A model generated the notes under the pieces. The model saw only the letters and a list, made by a program, of their open reading frames with translations, made no database searches and was not told the origin of the DNA. Made by a program: the position numbers and the translations under genes. Of a stretch of DNA of 50,623 bases, positions 8,231-16,141 are shown piece after piece. Each line of letters starts with the position of its first letter. The first letter of the stretch is position 1. The DNA is from Acholeplasmatales bacterium (GTDB lineage: Bacteria; Bacillota_I; Bacilli_A; ML615J-28; CAG-313): positions 1-50,623 of the forward strand of contig DPOU01000029.1 in assembly GCA_003539625.1 (NCBI GenBank), in the 5' to 3' direction.

Positions 8231-9154
8231 TTACTGATTTTTTAATTCTTCTATTTTTTCGACAAATTCTTGAGGAAGTTCAGAATCAAATTCCATATAT
8301 TCACCCGTTCTAGGGTGTTTAAATCCTAATGTTTTAGCATGTAAATATTGGCCAAACGGTGTTGTTTGTTTTTTAGTGCCGTATAATGGATCATTTAGAA
8401 CTGGGTGACCAATGTATGCCATATGTACCCTTATTTGATGAGTTCTTCCTGTTTCTAGTTCTAATTCTAGTAACGTATAATTTTTGAATCGATCTAGAAC
8501 TCTAAAATGTGTTACGGCTGATTTTCCATTTTCAACAACTGCCATTTTTTGACGATTGTCAGGATCTCTACCAATTGGTGCATTAATTTTTCCTAAATTA
8601 TGGCTTATTGAACCAGTTACAATGGCAATATATTTTCTTGTTGTAGTTTTTTCTTTCAATTGTTCACTTAAAGATTTATGAGCCATATTATTTTTACATG
8701 CAACAAGTAAACCTGAAGTATCTTTATCAATTCGATGAACAATACCAGCCCTAACATCACCACCGATATTAGATAAACTGTTACAGTGATATAACAATGC
8801 ATTAACTAATGTACCATGAGTATGTCCTGGTGCTGGATGAACTACCATCCCACTTGGTTTATTTACAACAATTACATCTTCATCTTCATAAACAATGTCC
8901 AATTTAATATTTTCTTGCAACATATCAATTGGTTCATCAGGTTTACTTTCAATGTCAATTACGTCACCATTTTTTACTTTAAAACTTGGTTTAACAATTT
9001 TTTTATTAACAGTAACTAATTTAAGCTCGAAATATTCTTGAATTTCTGTTCTTGAAAGATCTTCACATACTTCAACTAAATATTTATCAACTCTTATTTC
9101 TGGTAAATCTAAATCTGTTTCTTCGAAATCTACTATGTATTGATCTTTAATCAT
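8231..9154 (-). CDS. RluA/RluD-family 23S rRNA pseudouridine synthase (YlyB-like)
   Basis: A 307-aa protein with an N-terminal S4 RNA-binding domain (~15-75) and a catalytic domain with HRIDKDTSGLL, whose Asp is the nucleophile that isomerises uridine, plus GRTHQIRVH near the C-terminus. The start is ATG 9154 with AGAGG upstream; it overlaps the lspA stop by 8 nt (ATGATTAA), so translation is probably coupled. The lspA-ylyB order is the same as in Bacillus, which identifies it as the YlyB orthologue. The exact rRNA target cannot be read from sequence. The open frame upstream of 9154 lies inside lspA and is not coding. Confidence 0.93.
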   Translation of the reverse strand: MIKDQYIVDFEETDLDLPEIRVDKYLVEVCEDLSRTEIQEYFELKLVTVNKKIVKPSFKVKNGDVIDIESKPDEPIDMLQENIKLDIVYEDEDVIVVNKPSGMVVHPAPGHTHGTLVNALLYHCNSLSNIGGDVRAGIVHRIDKDTSGLLVACKNNMAHKSLSEQLKEKTTTRKYIAIVTGSISHNLGKINAPIGRDPDNRQKMAVVENGKSAVTHFRVLDRFKNYTLLELELETGRTHQIRVHMAYIGHPVLNDPLYGTKKQTTPFGQYLHAKTLGFKHPRTGEYMEFDSELPQEFVEKIEELKNQ

Positions 9155-9986
9155 TGTTATGAACCTCTTCTTGTTTATTATCATCAATATTTGGTTGTTC
9201 TTCTGATGATTGATTTTGTTTTTTAGCTTCTTTTTCTTGGAAGAATATAATGTATACCGCAAGCAGGATTGTACCAACTACTAAAAATGAATCCGCAATA
9301 TTGAAAGTTGGAAAATCCATAAATCCAAAATCAATAAAATCGACAACCCCATTACTACTAAGGAAACGATCTATCATATTTCCTACCGTACCACCAAGAA
9401 TAAAAGTTAACGATAAACTATACACAGGCTTAGTTTTTAGATTGAAATCTTTTAAGAAATAGATAACAACAATTGAAGCTATTAGACTAATATAAGCCAA
9501 AATAATAGTATGTTCAGGGAATATACTCCATGCTGCACCAGTGTTATATGCTAAATGCCAATTAATTAAATGAGGTATGAAAGTTTTTATTTGATCATAT
9601 ACTAAATTGTTGTCAGCAATACATTTTGACAATTGATCAATATAAATAATATTAGCAACCATGAAAAAGCATATCGAAAAGTTTCCAAAAAGTTCACCAA
9701 GAAATATTTTACCATAGTACTTTTTCTCTTTTTTGACATTTTGATAATTAGAAATTAGTTTTTGATAAACAACATTAATAAAGGCCATTAAAACAATGAT
9801 GAGAATTATTATTAAATAGGTAAAGAACCAAAATTGCCAAGTAACTTTTGAATATTGCATTAACAATGTAACATAGATAGTTAAAAATGGCACTAGTAGT
9901 AAAACGCATATTATAATACTACCGATACTTGCTTTAGCCTCAATCGTTTTGAGACTATTTTTTATTTTTTCCCATATCTTCTTCAT
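9147..9986 (-). CDS. lspA: Lipoprotein signal peptidase II, N-terminally extended
   Basis: This membrane aspartic protease cleaves prolipoproteins before the lipid-modified Cys. Family motifs are present: DQLSK, NTGAAWSIF, GNMIDR (catalytic Asp) and FNIADSFLVVG (second catalytic Asp). LspA is usually about 150-170 aa; here it is 279 aa. About 95 extra N-terminal residues hold two more predicted membrane helices, and a charged Glu/Gln/Asn-rich tail is added at the C-terminus. I chose ATG 9986 (AAGGG 7 nt upstream) over the in-frame GTG at 9995. It starts 1 nt after the PDZ-Lon gene stop and overlaps the rluD-type gene. The many lipoproteins coded here are its expected substrates. Confidence 0.93.
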   Translation of the reverse strand: MKKIWEKIKNSLKTIEAKASIGSIIICVLLLVPFLTIYVTLLMQYSKVTWQFWFFTYLIIILIIVLMAFINVVYQKLISNYQNVKKEKKYYGKIFLGELFGNFSICFFMVANIIYIDQLSKCIADNNLVYDQIKTFIPHLINWHLAYNTGAAWSIFPEHTIILAYISLIASIVVIYFLKDFNLKTKPVYSLSLTFILGGTVGNMIDRFLSSNGVVDFIDFGFMDFPTFNIADSFLVVGTILLAVYIIFFQEKEAKKQNQSSEEQPNIDDNKQEEVHNND

Positions 9987-9987
9987 A

Positions 9988-11058
9988 TTACTCACCCTTT
10001 AAATAATTAATTATGTCTTCTAAGGATGACACTGGTACTAATTTCATTTTAGTTTTACCTAAATTTTGATATGATGATAGAGCTTCTTTGTAATTATCTT
10101 CTTGCGAATAAATACTTTCATCAAGTGAAGTTACTGGAACAAAGAATATATCAGCACCAGATTTATTGGCAGTAATAACTTTTTGATAAATACCACCAAT
10201 TGGTCCTGCTTTACCAAAAGCATCAACAGTTCCTGTACCTACAATTTTCTTGTCCCTAGTTAATCTAAAATTAGTAAGAGCCTCATAGACATATAACGAT
10301 TGCATTAATCCACCACTAGGGCCTAATGAATTGGCACTACTAATATTATAATCAGGGCAATCTTTACCAAGATTATGTGATGGTACCATATAACAATATG
10401 TATTTATTCCAAATGTTAAATATGTTTTGCCAGCTTTTTCATAACGACTAGGTTTTATTTCTAATTTTTGTTCTTCATTATTTCTAATAACTGTAATTGA
10501 ATATTTGGCATTATCATCATAAGTTAATTTTGAGCACTCATAGGCAAATTCATTATATGTTTTAGCCTCAGTAAATCTAACACCATTAAATGCAATAATT
10601 ACATCACCAATTTTTAATTCATCAGGGGTCATTGTGGTAATTACATGAATGATGTATCCCTTAAATGAATTTTCATTAATTATTTGTGAATAACCTGCTT
10701 GTCTGTAACCTGCAATTATTGAATTATAGACGCTAACATCTTTTTGAATTTTTCCTGAGCCATAAACTGTTTTAGAATCAGTTATACTATATTCGTATGT
10801 ATCATCAATACTAGCATAGGGATTTGCTAATCCAAATAAATAACTAAGCAAATTAATCTTTTCATAAGAATATACTGAAACAGTATTTACTCCATATTTG
10901 TCATTATCACCAATGTGAATGCTATTTGAAACCGCAGTAATTGTTGCGGGGGCAGTTAAATCTTTATTTACTTTAATAAAGATGCTACTTATGATAAATA
11001 TATACGGAATCAATAATCCGATTATTAGAAATCGATATTCATGTATTAACTTTTTCAT
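9988..11058 (-). CDS. PDZ/Lon-like S16 membrane protease (YlbL/SepM type)
   Basis: A 356-aa protein with an N-terminal membrane anchor (~11-28), a PDZ domain (~125-205) and a C-terminal Lon-type proteolytic domain (~230-350). The Ser-Lys dyad is visible: Ser in LGPSGGLM and Lys in GGIYQKVIT. It has no AAA+ module, as in SepM/YlbL, which cut peptides outside the membrane. Its ATG overlaps the TGA of the dCMP deaminase gene by 4 nt, and lspA begins 1 nt after its stop, so it lies in one operon. Bacillus YlbL responds to DNA damage and Streptococcus SepM processes a pheromone; the target here is unknown. Confidence 0.92.
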   Translation of the reverse strand: MKKLIHEYRFLIIGLLIPYIFIISSIFIKVNKDLTAPATITAVSNSIHIGDNDKYGVNTVSVYSYEKINLLSYLFGLANPYASIDDTYEYSITDSKTVYGSGKIQKDVSVYNSIIAGYRQAGYSQIINENSFKGYIIHVITTMTPDELKIGDVIIAFNGVRFTEAKTYNEFAYECSKLTYDDNAKYSITVIRNNEEQKLEIKPSRYEKAGKTYLTFGINTYCYMVPSHNLGKDCPDYNISSANSLGPSGGLMQSLYVYEALTNFRLTRDKKIVGTGTVDAFGKAGPIGGIYQKVITANKSGADIFFVPVTSLDESIYSQEDNYKEALSSYQNLGKTKMKLVPVSSLEDIINYLKGE

Positions 11059-11528
11059 TGATGAGTCACCGTCAATTTATAGTCCTTTAGTTGTCTAGTT
11101 TTAATATTAGCACTTGCGGCCATTTTTTTAGAAGCTATATCAGTCGGTGTACCATTATATTTATCAGATAAATAAACTATTTCTTTAATACCACTTTGAA
11201 TTATTAATTTCATACACTCATTACAAGGATATAAAGTTACATAAAGTGTGGCATTAACAAGACTACTTGTTGAATTCAAAATTGCATTTGGTTCGGCATG
11301 AACAACATATGGATACTTAGTATTAAGTAGTTCACCTTCACGTTCCCAAGGATATTCATCATCATTACATCCAATGGGAAGGCCATTATATCCTATTCCA
11401 ACTATTCTTTTATTTTGGTTGACAATGCAGGCACCAACTTTAGTATTGGGATCTTTGCTACGCATTGAAGAAAGAACCGCAACCCCCATGAAATATTCGT
11501 CCCAAGAAATATAATCTTTGCTTTTCAC
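11055..11528 (-). CDS. dCMP deaminase (ComEB-like)
   Basis: A 157-aa zinc deaminase converting dCMP to dUMP for dTTP synthesis. The zinc site is seen as HAEPNAI (His and catalytic Glu) and PCNEC (two Cys). MRSKDPNTKVG and the GYNG motif are typical of dCMP deaminases rather than tRNA or cytosine deaminases. The start is GTG 11528, with AGGAGG 7-8 nt upstream. It overlaps the protease gene downstream by 4 nt and lies 17 nt after aspS. Confidence 0.92.
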   Translation of the reverse strand: MKSKDYISWDEYFMGVAVLSSMRSKDPNTKVGACIVNQNKRIVGIGYNGLPIGCNDDEYPWEREGELLNTKYPYVVHAEPNAILNSTSSLVNATLYVTLYPCNECMKLIIQSGIKEIVYLSDKYNGTPTDIASKKMAASANIKTRQLKDYKLTVTHQ

Positions 11529-11545
11529 TTTACATCCTCCTGTTA

Positions 11546-13291
11546 TTATTTTTTTATAGTTAAGTGTAATTCATCTAATTGTTTACCTGATACTGGTGTA
11601 GGAGCATCACTCATAGGACACTTTGCACTAGCAGCTTTAGGGAAAGCTATTACCTCACGTAAATTATTGTTCTTTGTAAGTAACATTACTAGTCGATCAA
11701 GACCAATAGCAAATCCGCCATGAGGAGGTGTACCATATTTTAAAGCATCAACGAAGAATGAGAATTGTTGACGAACTTCTTCATCACTAAGGCCTATTGC
11801 TTTAAACATCTTAGATTGAATATCTTGATTGTGAATTCTGATACTACCGCCACCAAGTTCATATCCATTTAATACGATATCATATGCTTTGGCACGACAT
11901 AATTCTGGATGAGTTAATAACATATCTTCGTGACCAGCTTTTGGTGAAGTGAATGGATGGTGTGCAGCAACATAACGTTGTTCTTCTTCACTATATTCAA
12001 ATAATGGCCAATTAACTACCCATAAGAAATTGAATTTGTCAGGGTCAATCATATTTAATTCTTTAGCAAGTTGAAGACGTAGTGCCCCTAAAGCAAAGTT
12101 ACATACATCTAATTTATCAGATACAATAAGAACTAAATCATTATCTACTAAATGATAACGTTCTATTAATTCAAGTTGCTTTTCAGGAGTTAAGAATTTA
12201 GCAATTGATCCAGTTAAAGTTTGGTTTTCATATTTTAACCAAGCTAAACCACTTGCATGATATTTTTTAGCCATTTCAGTTAAACGGTCAATTTCTTTTC
12301 TTGAATATTTTAATGCGGCATTATTGGCAACGATACCTTTTACTTTACCACCTGCAGCAATTTGATGTTGGAATACGCCAAAATCAATATCTTTTGCCCA
12401 TTCAGTCATATCTTGAAGTAACATTTCAAAACGAGTATCAGGTTTATCACTACCATAATAGTTCATTGCATCATCATATTCCATTCTAATAAATGGTGTT
12501 ACGATATCTTGATTAAGTGTTTCTTTCCAAACACGTTTTAGTAAACCTTCTAATACTTTATAAATATCTTCTTCATCAACAAAGCTCATTTCAACGTCGA
12601 TTTGAGTAAATTCTAATTGACGATCAGCTCTTAAATCTTCATCACGGAAACATTTTGCGATTTGGAAATATTTATCAAAACCTGCAACCATTAATAATTG
12701 TTTATATAATTGTGGTGATTGAGGTAGAGCATAAAATGAACCTGTGTGAACTCTTGATGGAACTAAGAAGTCACGAGCACCCTCAGGTGTTGATTTACCA
12801 AGATATGGAGTTTCAATTTCAATGAAGCCATTTTCATCAAAGTAATTTCTTACCGCAATAGTAGTTTTATGTCTTACAATTAAATTATGTTGCATTGTAG
12901 GACGTCTTAAGTCTAGATAACGATATTTCATACGGGTATCTTCAAGAGCATCAGTTTGATCTTGAATTAATAATGGCGGATTTTCAGCAGTATTAAGAAT
13001 TTCTAATTCTTCTACTATAACTTCAACATCACCAGTTTCAAGATTAGGGTTTTTGCTTTCACGTTCAACAACATGACCAGTTGCTTTTAGAACATATTCA
13101 TTTTTAACTTCACTTGCAAGTTGATAATTTTCATTATCTGGTTCAACTACTAATTGAATGATACCACTTCTATCACGTAAATCAATGAAAACAAGTCCGC
13201 CTAGATTACGTTTTTTACTACACCAGCCAACAAGAGTAACCTTTTCACCAACATTTTCAATTCTTAATTCATTATTATATTTAGTACGCAT
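11546..13291 (-). CDS. aspS: Aspartyl-tRNA synthetase
   Basis: A 581-aa class II synthetase that charges tRNA-Asp. An OB-fold anticodon-binding domain (~1-100) has GWCSKKRNLGG. The catalytic core includes FRDEDLRADRQLEFTQ (motif 2), the bacterial GAD insertion (~290-410) and motif 3 GIGLDR-like GFAIGLDRLVMLL. A Shine-Dalgarno AGGAGAGG precedes ATG 13291. Upstream is a T-box leader, so expression should rise when uncharged tRNA-Asp accumulates. Unlike in Bacillus, hisS is not adjacent. Length and motifs are normal. Confidence 0.97.
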   Translation of the reverse strand: MRTKYNNELRIENVGEKVTLVGWCSKKRNLGGLVFIDLRDRSGIIQLVVEPDNENYQLASEVKNEYVLKATGHVVERESKNPNLETGDVEVIVEELEILNTAENPPLLIQDQTDALEDTRMKYRYLDLRRPTMQHNLIVRHKTTIAVRNYFDENGFIEIETPYLGKSTPEGARDFLVPSRVHTGSFYALPQSPQLYKQLLMVAGFDKYFQIAKCFRDEDLRADRQLEFTQIDVEMSFVDEEDIYKVLEGLLKRVWKETLNQDIVTPFIRMEYDDAMNYYGSDKPDTRFEMLLQDMTEWAKDIDFGVFQHQIAAGGKVKGIVANNAALKYSRKEIDRLTEMAKKYHASGLAWLKYENQTLTGSIAKFLTPEKQLELIERYHLVDNDLVLIVSDKLDVCNFALGALRLQLAKELNMIDPDKFNFLWVVNWPLFEYSEEEQRYVAAHHPFTSPKAGHEDMLLTHPELCRAKAYDIVLNGYELGGGSIRIHNQDIQSKMFKAIGLSDEEVRQQFSFFVDALKYGTPPHGGFAIGLDRLVMLLTKNNNLREVIAFPKAASAKCPMSDAPTPVSGKQLDELHLTIKK

Positions 13292-13320
13292 TTTTACCTC
13301 TCCTTTTTATATAATAAAAA

Positions 13321-13467
13321 ATAAAGTGACTTCCTCTATTTTCAAGGACGAAGAAATTCTCCGCGGTACCACCTTGATTTAGACAAGCCACACTTTAAAT
13401 GCTTAACGCGCAATTTCGTTTTTCTCCCAATTTGTCAGATTGATCATTGAAAAAATTATTTTAAGAT
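13321..13467 (-). promoter_or_regulatory. T-box riboswitch of aspS
   Basis: The minus-strand leader carries the conserved T-box AAGGTGGTACCGCGG (13361-13375). CAAGG (13372-13376) pairs with CCTTG (13343-13347) to close the antiterminator around the TGGTACC bulge that reads the tRNA 3' end. A distal stem AAAGTG...CACTTT followed by ATTTTTT could act as the terminator. From the predicted transcription start to the AUG the leader is only about 175 nt, so stem I is short. GAC in 'CTGACAAA' is a candidate Asp specifier, but I could not fold the specifier loop with confidence. Confidence 0.85.
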
Positions 13468-13473
13468 ACATAT

Positions 13474-13501
13474 ATTATACTCATAATGGTATTATTTTCA
13501 A
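13474..13501 (-). promoter_or_regulatory. Promoter of the aspS leader
   Basis: On the minus strand TTGAAA (13501-13496), a 16-nt spacer and TATAAT (13479-13474). It sits just past the dinB stop, giving aspS its own promoter within the same-strand gene series. Confidence 0.75.
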
Positions 13502-13505
13502 CCAA

Positions 13506-14780
13506 TTAGTTAGTTTTATTTTTAGAATTACGATTTTCTACCCAAGATTTTGAAAACTTATCAAAATTTGTATGATTGTCTCCATTATTAGCATTTTCCG
13601 TTTTAATACCACGTTTTAGTAAATTTGATCCTACTTCTTTATTGATTAACGTAATTAAGTTATCTATTTGATAGTCCTTTTGTTCCGCATCAAGTGAATC
13701 AAAAATTGACATTTGTTTTATTTCATCTTCTGATTCAATTACATGGCTTGCGGCAACACCAATTAGTCTCAACGGTACACTTGTATCGTAGAAATCATCA
13801 AATAATGATTCTAATACTTTATAAACTCTTCGACTATCAGATGTAGGATTTTTTAAAGTTATACTTTTACTAGCAACCTTAAAAGTGCTATATTTTAACT
13901 GTAATCGAAAGTTGTATGCTTTCAAGTTTTGTTTTTCCATTCTATTACACATAGTATTAGTTAATACTTTTAAAAGCAGTTTCATATTGGTAATTGAGTA
14001 TTCATCGCGTTCAAAAGTTTGTGAATTACTAATTGACGATACATCATTAAAAACATTGACATCCACTTCGTTACTACCATTACCATTTGCATGATTTACC
14101 AAACTTGTAGCGTTGACATCCCCGATTATTTCCTTTAATAATTCAAAATTTTGAAAGTTTGCTAGTTCACCTATTGTCTTTATGCCAAGCGCATCTAACA
14201 ATTCTTTTGTTTTTTTGCCAACACCAATCATATCACCAACTGGAAGTGGCCACAATTTTTCAGGAACTTCTCTTTTTCTAAGTACTGTGATTCCTAAGGG
14301 TTTTCTCATATCTGATGCCATCTTTGCTAAAAACTTATTAGGAGCAATTCCAATACTACATGGTAAATGTAATTGTTGTAATAAATCTTTTTGAATTTTT
14401 TCCGCAAGCATAATGGCATTGCTTGGTTCACAAACATCAGTAATATCTAAATATCCCTCATCAATACTAGCGGGTTCAACAAGGGGAGTAATCTTTAAAA
14501 AATATTCAAAAAAGCGTCTTGAATATTCACTATAAAGCGACATACTAGATTCAACTAGTATTAAATCAGGACATTTACGAAGTGCTTCACTAACAGGCAT
14601 TGCGGCTCTTACGCCACAAGCTCTTGCTTCGTAACTTGCGGCAGTAATTATTCCTTTTCTATCCATTCGATTCGGTCCTACTGCTACTTTCTTACCCGCC
14701 AAATCCGGATTTTCTGCTATTTCGCAACTTACAAAAAAGCAATTCATGTCAATATGAAAGATAATTCGATTTTTTTTAAT
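13506..14780 (-). CDS. dinB: DNA polymerase IV (Y family), apparent ATT start
   Basis: A 424-aa error-prone translesion polymerase. FHIDMNCFFVSCE holds the first catalytic Asp, EPASIDEGYLD the second pair; the helix-hairpin-helix region (~170-210) and little-finger domain follow. The catalytic Asp lies only ~12 residues from the likely start, so translation must begin upstream of it. In that stretch no ATG, GTG or TTG occurs in frame for more than 25 codons. The best start is ATT 14780, with AGGGAAGTGAT just upstream and a TATTAT-like promoter before that. The alternative is ATG in the 14.85 kb region, which would overlap the divergent gene and add an unlike 23+ residues. Confidence 0.93.
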   Translation of the reverse strand: MKKNRIIFHIDMNCFFVSCEIAENPDLAGKKVAVGPNRMDRKGIITAASYEARACGVRAAMPVSEALRKCPDLILVESSMSLYSEYSRRFFEYFLKITPLVEPASIDEGYLDITDVCEPSNAIMLAEKIQKDLLQQLHLPCSIGIAPNKFLAKMASDMRKPLGITVLRKREVPEKLWPLPVGDMIGVGKKTKELLDALGIKTIGELANFQNFELLKEIIGDVNATSLVNHANGNGSNEVDVNVFNDVSSISNSQTFERDEYSITNMKLLLKVLTNTMCNRMEKQNLKAYNFRLQLKYSTFKVASKSITLKNPTSDSRRVYKVLESLFDDFYDTSVPLRLIGVAASHVIESEDEIKQMSIFDSLDAEQKDYQIDNLITLINKEVGSNLLKRGIKTENANNGDNHTNFDKFSKSWVENRNSKNKTN

Positions 14781-14808
14781 GCTATCACTTCCCTTTTTTA
14801 AAAAAATG

Positions 14809-14817
14809 TGATATAAT
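14809..14817 (+). promoter_or_regulatory. Extended -10 promoter of the small membrane protein gene
   Basis: TGATATAAT (14809-14817) is a consensus extended -10 element. No good -35 is seen. It lies 33 nt before the start codon, within the dinB divergent region. Confidence 0.65.
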
Positions 14818-14850
14818 ATGCCTAGAGAAAATAAATGAGGTGAATAATTC

Positions 14851-15066
14851 ATGAGCAAAAATGTAAAAAACAACACTGAAGAAAAGAACGAAAAAAAAGG
14901 AATCATAAAAAAGAATCAAAAACCAAATGGTAAATCTGAATACTACATTACAACTGCCCCTCAAAAAACAGTAGGTGGTAAAATTGTTATTTGGATTTTA
15001 GTTGCTTTAATGGCTCTTGCTTCAGTTGGTAGTTTAATAATTGCCCTAATTGAACTAGGCAAATAA
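14851..15066 (+). CDS. Small single-pass membrane protein, unknown
   Basis: A 71-aa protein with a Lys/Asn-rich, charged N-terminal half (~1-43) and one hydrophobic helix (~46-67, 'VIWILVALMALASVGSLII'), ending in a short polar tail. GAGGTGA lies 7 nt before the ATG and an extended -10 promoter lies upstream, so it is a real gene. I do not recognise a family. The form is like that of several short Firmicutes membrane proteins of unknown function (DUF4044-like in layout only). It is divergent from dinB and convergent with spo0A, sharing a terminator with the latter. Confidence 0.8.
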   Translation: MSKNVKNNTEEKNEKKGIIKKNQKPNGKSEYYITTAPQKTVGGKIVIWILVALMALASVGSLIIALIELGK

Positions 15067-15144
15067 TTTGATTTAATTATACCATATTATTTGTATTTTG
15101 GTCTTATTATCGCTCTATTTAAAGACCATCAAAAATGAATAAAA

Positions 15145-15172
15145 GCTCATATCTTAGATATGAGCCATTTTT
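15145..15172. terminator. Bidirectional terminator between the small membrane protein gene and spo0A
   Basis: GCTCATATC (15145-15153) and GATATGAGC (15157-15165) form a perfect 9-bp stem. CATTTTTTG follows on the plus strand and TTTTATTC on the minus strand. Confidence 0.85.
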
Positions 15173-15175
15173 TGT

Positions 15176-15961
15176 TTACGCAACATAACGCATTTTCTTT
15201 TGCTTCTTTTGTTCTAATCTTAGTCTATCCGCAATCATTGCAATAAACTCTGAATTAGTTGGTTTAGATTTGTTATAGCTGATAGTGTAACTAAAAATAT
15301 CACTAATAGCATCAACATTACCTCTAACCCAAGCAATTTCGATTGCATGTCTAATTGCACGTTCAACTCTTGATGAGGTTGTTCCAAATGTTGAAGCAAT
15401 TTCAGGATACAATACTTTTGTAATAGAACCTAGTATTTCAACATTAGCATAAACCATATTTATTGCCTCACGCAAATACATGTAACCTTTAATATGAGCA
15501 GGTACACCTACTTCGTGTAATATTGTTGTTATTTCTGTATCTAAATCGTTATCAAATTGAGTATTTTGATTGGTTTGATTTTCGCTTGCAACTCCCAAAA
15601 TTAATTGAATTAATTGTTTATTATTAACTGGTTTCATAGTAACATAGTCAACATTTAATTGGTTCAATTTATTGTTAATGAAATTACTCATAAATTGGGT
15701 CATAACAATTATATGTTTTGGAACATGGTAATATTCACTACCTCTTCTAATGTTTTCAATAACATTAATGCCATCAACACCATCTAAGAACATATCAACG
15801 ATTAAAACGTCAAGTTGTGTAACCTTTAGCGTGTTATACAAACTAACATCGTTACTGTAAGCTCCAATCAAATTTATCTCTTCACAATTTTTTAAATAAT
15901 TACTTACGCCGTTCTGGTTATCATCATTTTTTTCCAAAACAACTATTTTTAATTTCTGCAT
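15176..15961 (-). CDS. spo0A: Sporulation master regulator Spo0A, atypical receiver pocket
   Basis: A 261-aa response regulator. The C-terminal DNA-binding domain (~145-261) is almost unchanged from Bacillus, for example SSRVERAIRHAIEIAW and KPTNSEFIAMIADRLRLE. In the receiver, ungapped alignment to B. subtilis Spo0A puts the phosphorylated Asp at D56 (LDVLIVD), keeps Thr in IVMTQF and Lys in MKPV. However, the D10-D11 acidic pocket reads E10-K11. DD does occur at 13-14, so a shifted alignment is possible. The start is ATG 15961 after GGGGGG. The recN-spoIVB-spo0A order is the conserved one. A sigma-A-type promoter and two candidate 0A boxes lie upstream, suggesting autoregulation. Confidence 0.97.
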   Translation of the reverse strand: MQKLKIVVLEKNDDNQNGVSNYLKNCEEINLIGAYSNDVSLYNTLKVTQLDVLIVDMFLDGVDGINVIENIRRGSEYYHVPKHIIVMTQFMSNFINNKLNQLNVDYVTMKPVNNKQLIQLILGVASENQTNQNTQFDNDLDTEITTILHEVGVPAHIKGYMYLREAINMVYANVEILGSITKVLYPEIASTFGTTSSRVERAIRHAIEIAWVRGNVDAISDIFSYTISYNKSKPTNSEFIAMIADRLRLEQKKQKKMRYVA

Positions 15962-15997
15962 ATTTTTTACCCCCCTTTTAATTTTCAATGCAATAAT

Positions 15998-16026
15998 ATT
16001 TTACCAAATTTGACTAATTTATGCAA
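15998..16026 (-). promoter_or_regulatory. Promoter of spo0A
   Basis: Minus-strand TTGCAT (16026-16021), 17-nt spacer, TAAAAT (16003-15998) with an extended TG. It is about 40 nt upstream of the ATG. No convincing sigma-H promoter (AGGAWWT...GAAT) was seen. Confidence 0.6.
16009..16017 (-). promoter_or_regulatory. Candidate 0A box within the spo0A promoter spacer
   Basis: TTAGTCAAA on the minus strand differs at one position from the Spo0A-binding consensus TTTGTCRAA. It lies between the -35 and -10 elements, a position where bound Spo0A could affect the promoter. The match is short and may be chance in such AT-rich DNA. Confidence 0.35.
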
Positions 16027-16123
16027 ATAAAATAATAAGTTTGGGGTAGGTTTTTAGAACTTTTCTACCATATCCTTAAAAAAAGGCACTAATTTTGTTA
16101 ATTTACCACATATTTAGATTGCT

Positions 16124-16132
16124 TTTGTCGAA
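16124..16132 (+). promoter_or_regulatory. Candidate 0A box (TTTGTCGAA)
   Basis: TTTGTCGAA (plus strand) is a perfect match to the 0A box consensus. It lies in the spoIVB-spo0A gap, 9 nt after the spoIVB stop and about 100 nt upstream of the spo0A promoter. Confidence 0.5.
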
Positions 16133-16141
16133 TTATAGTAT

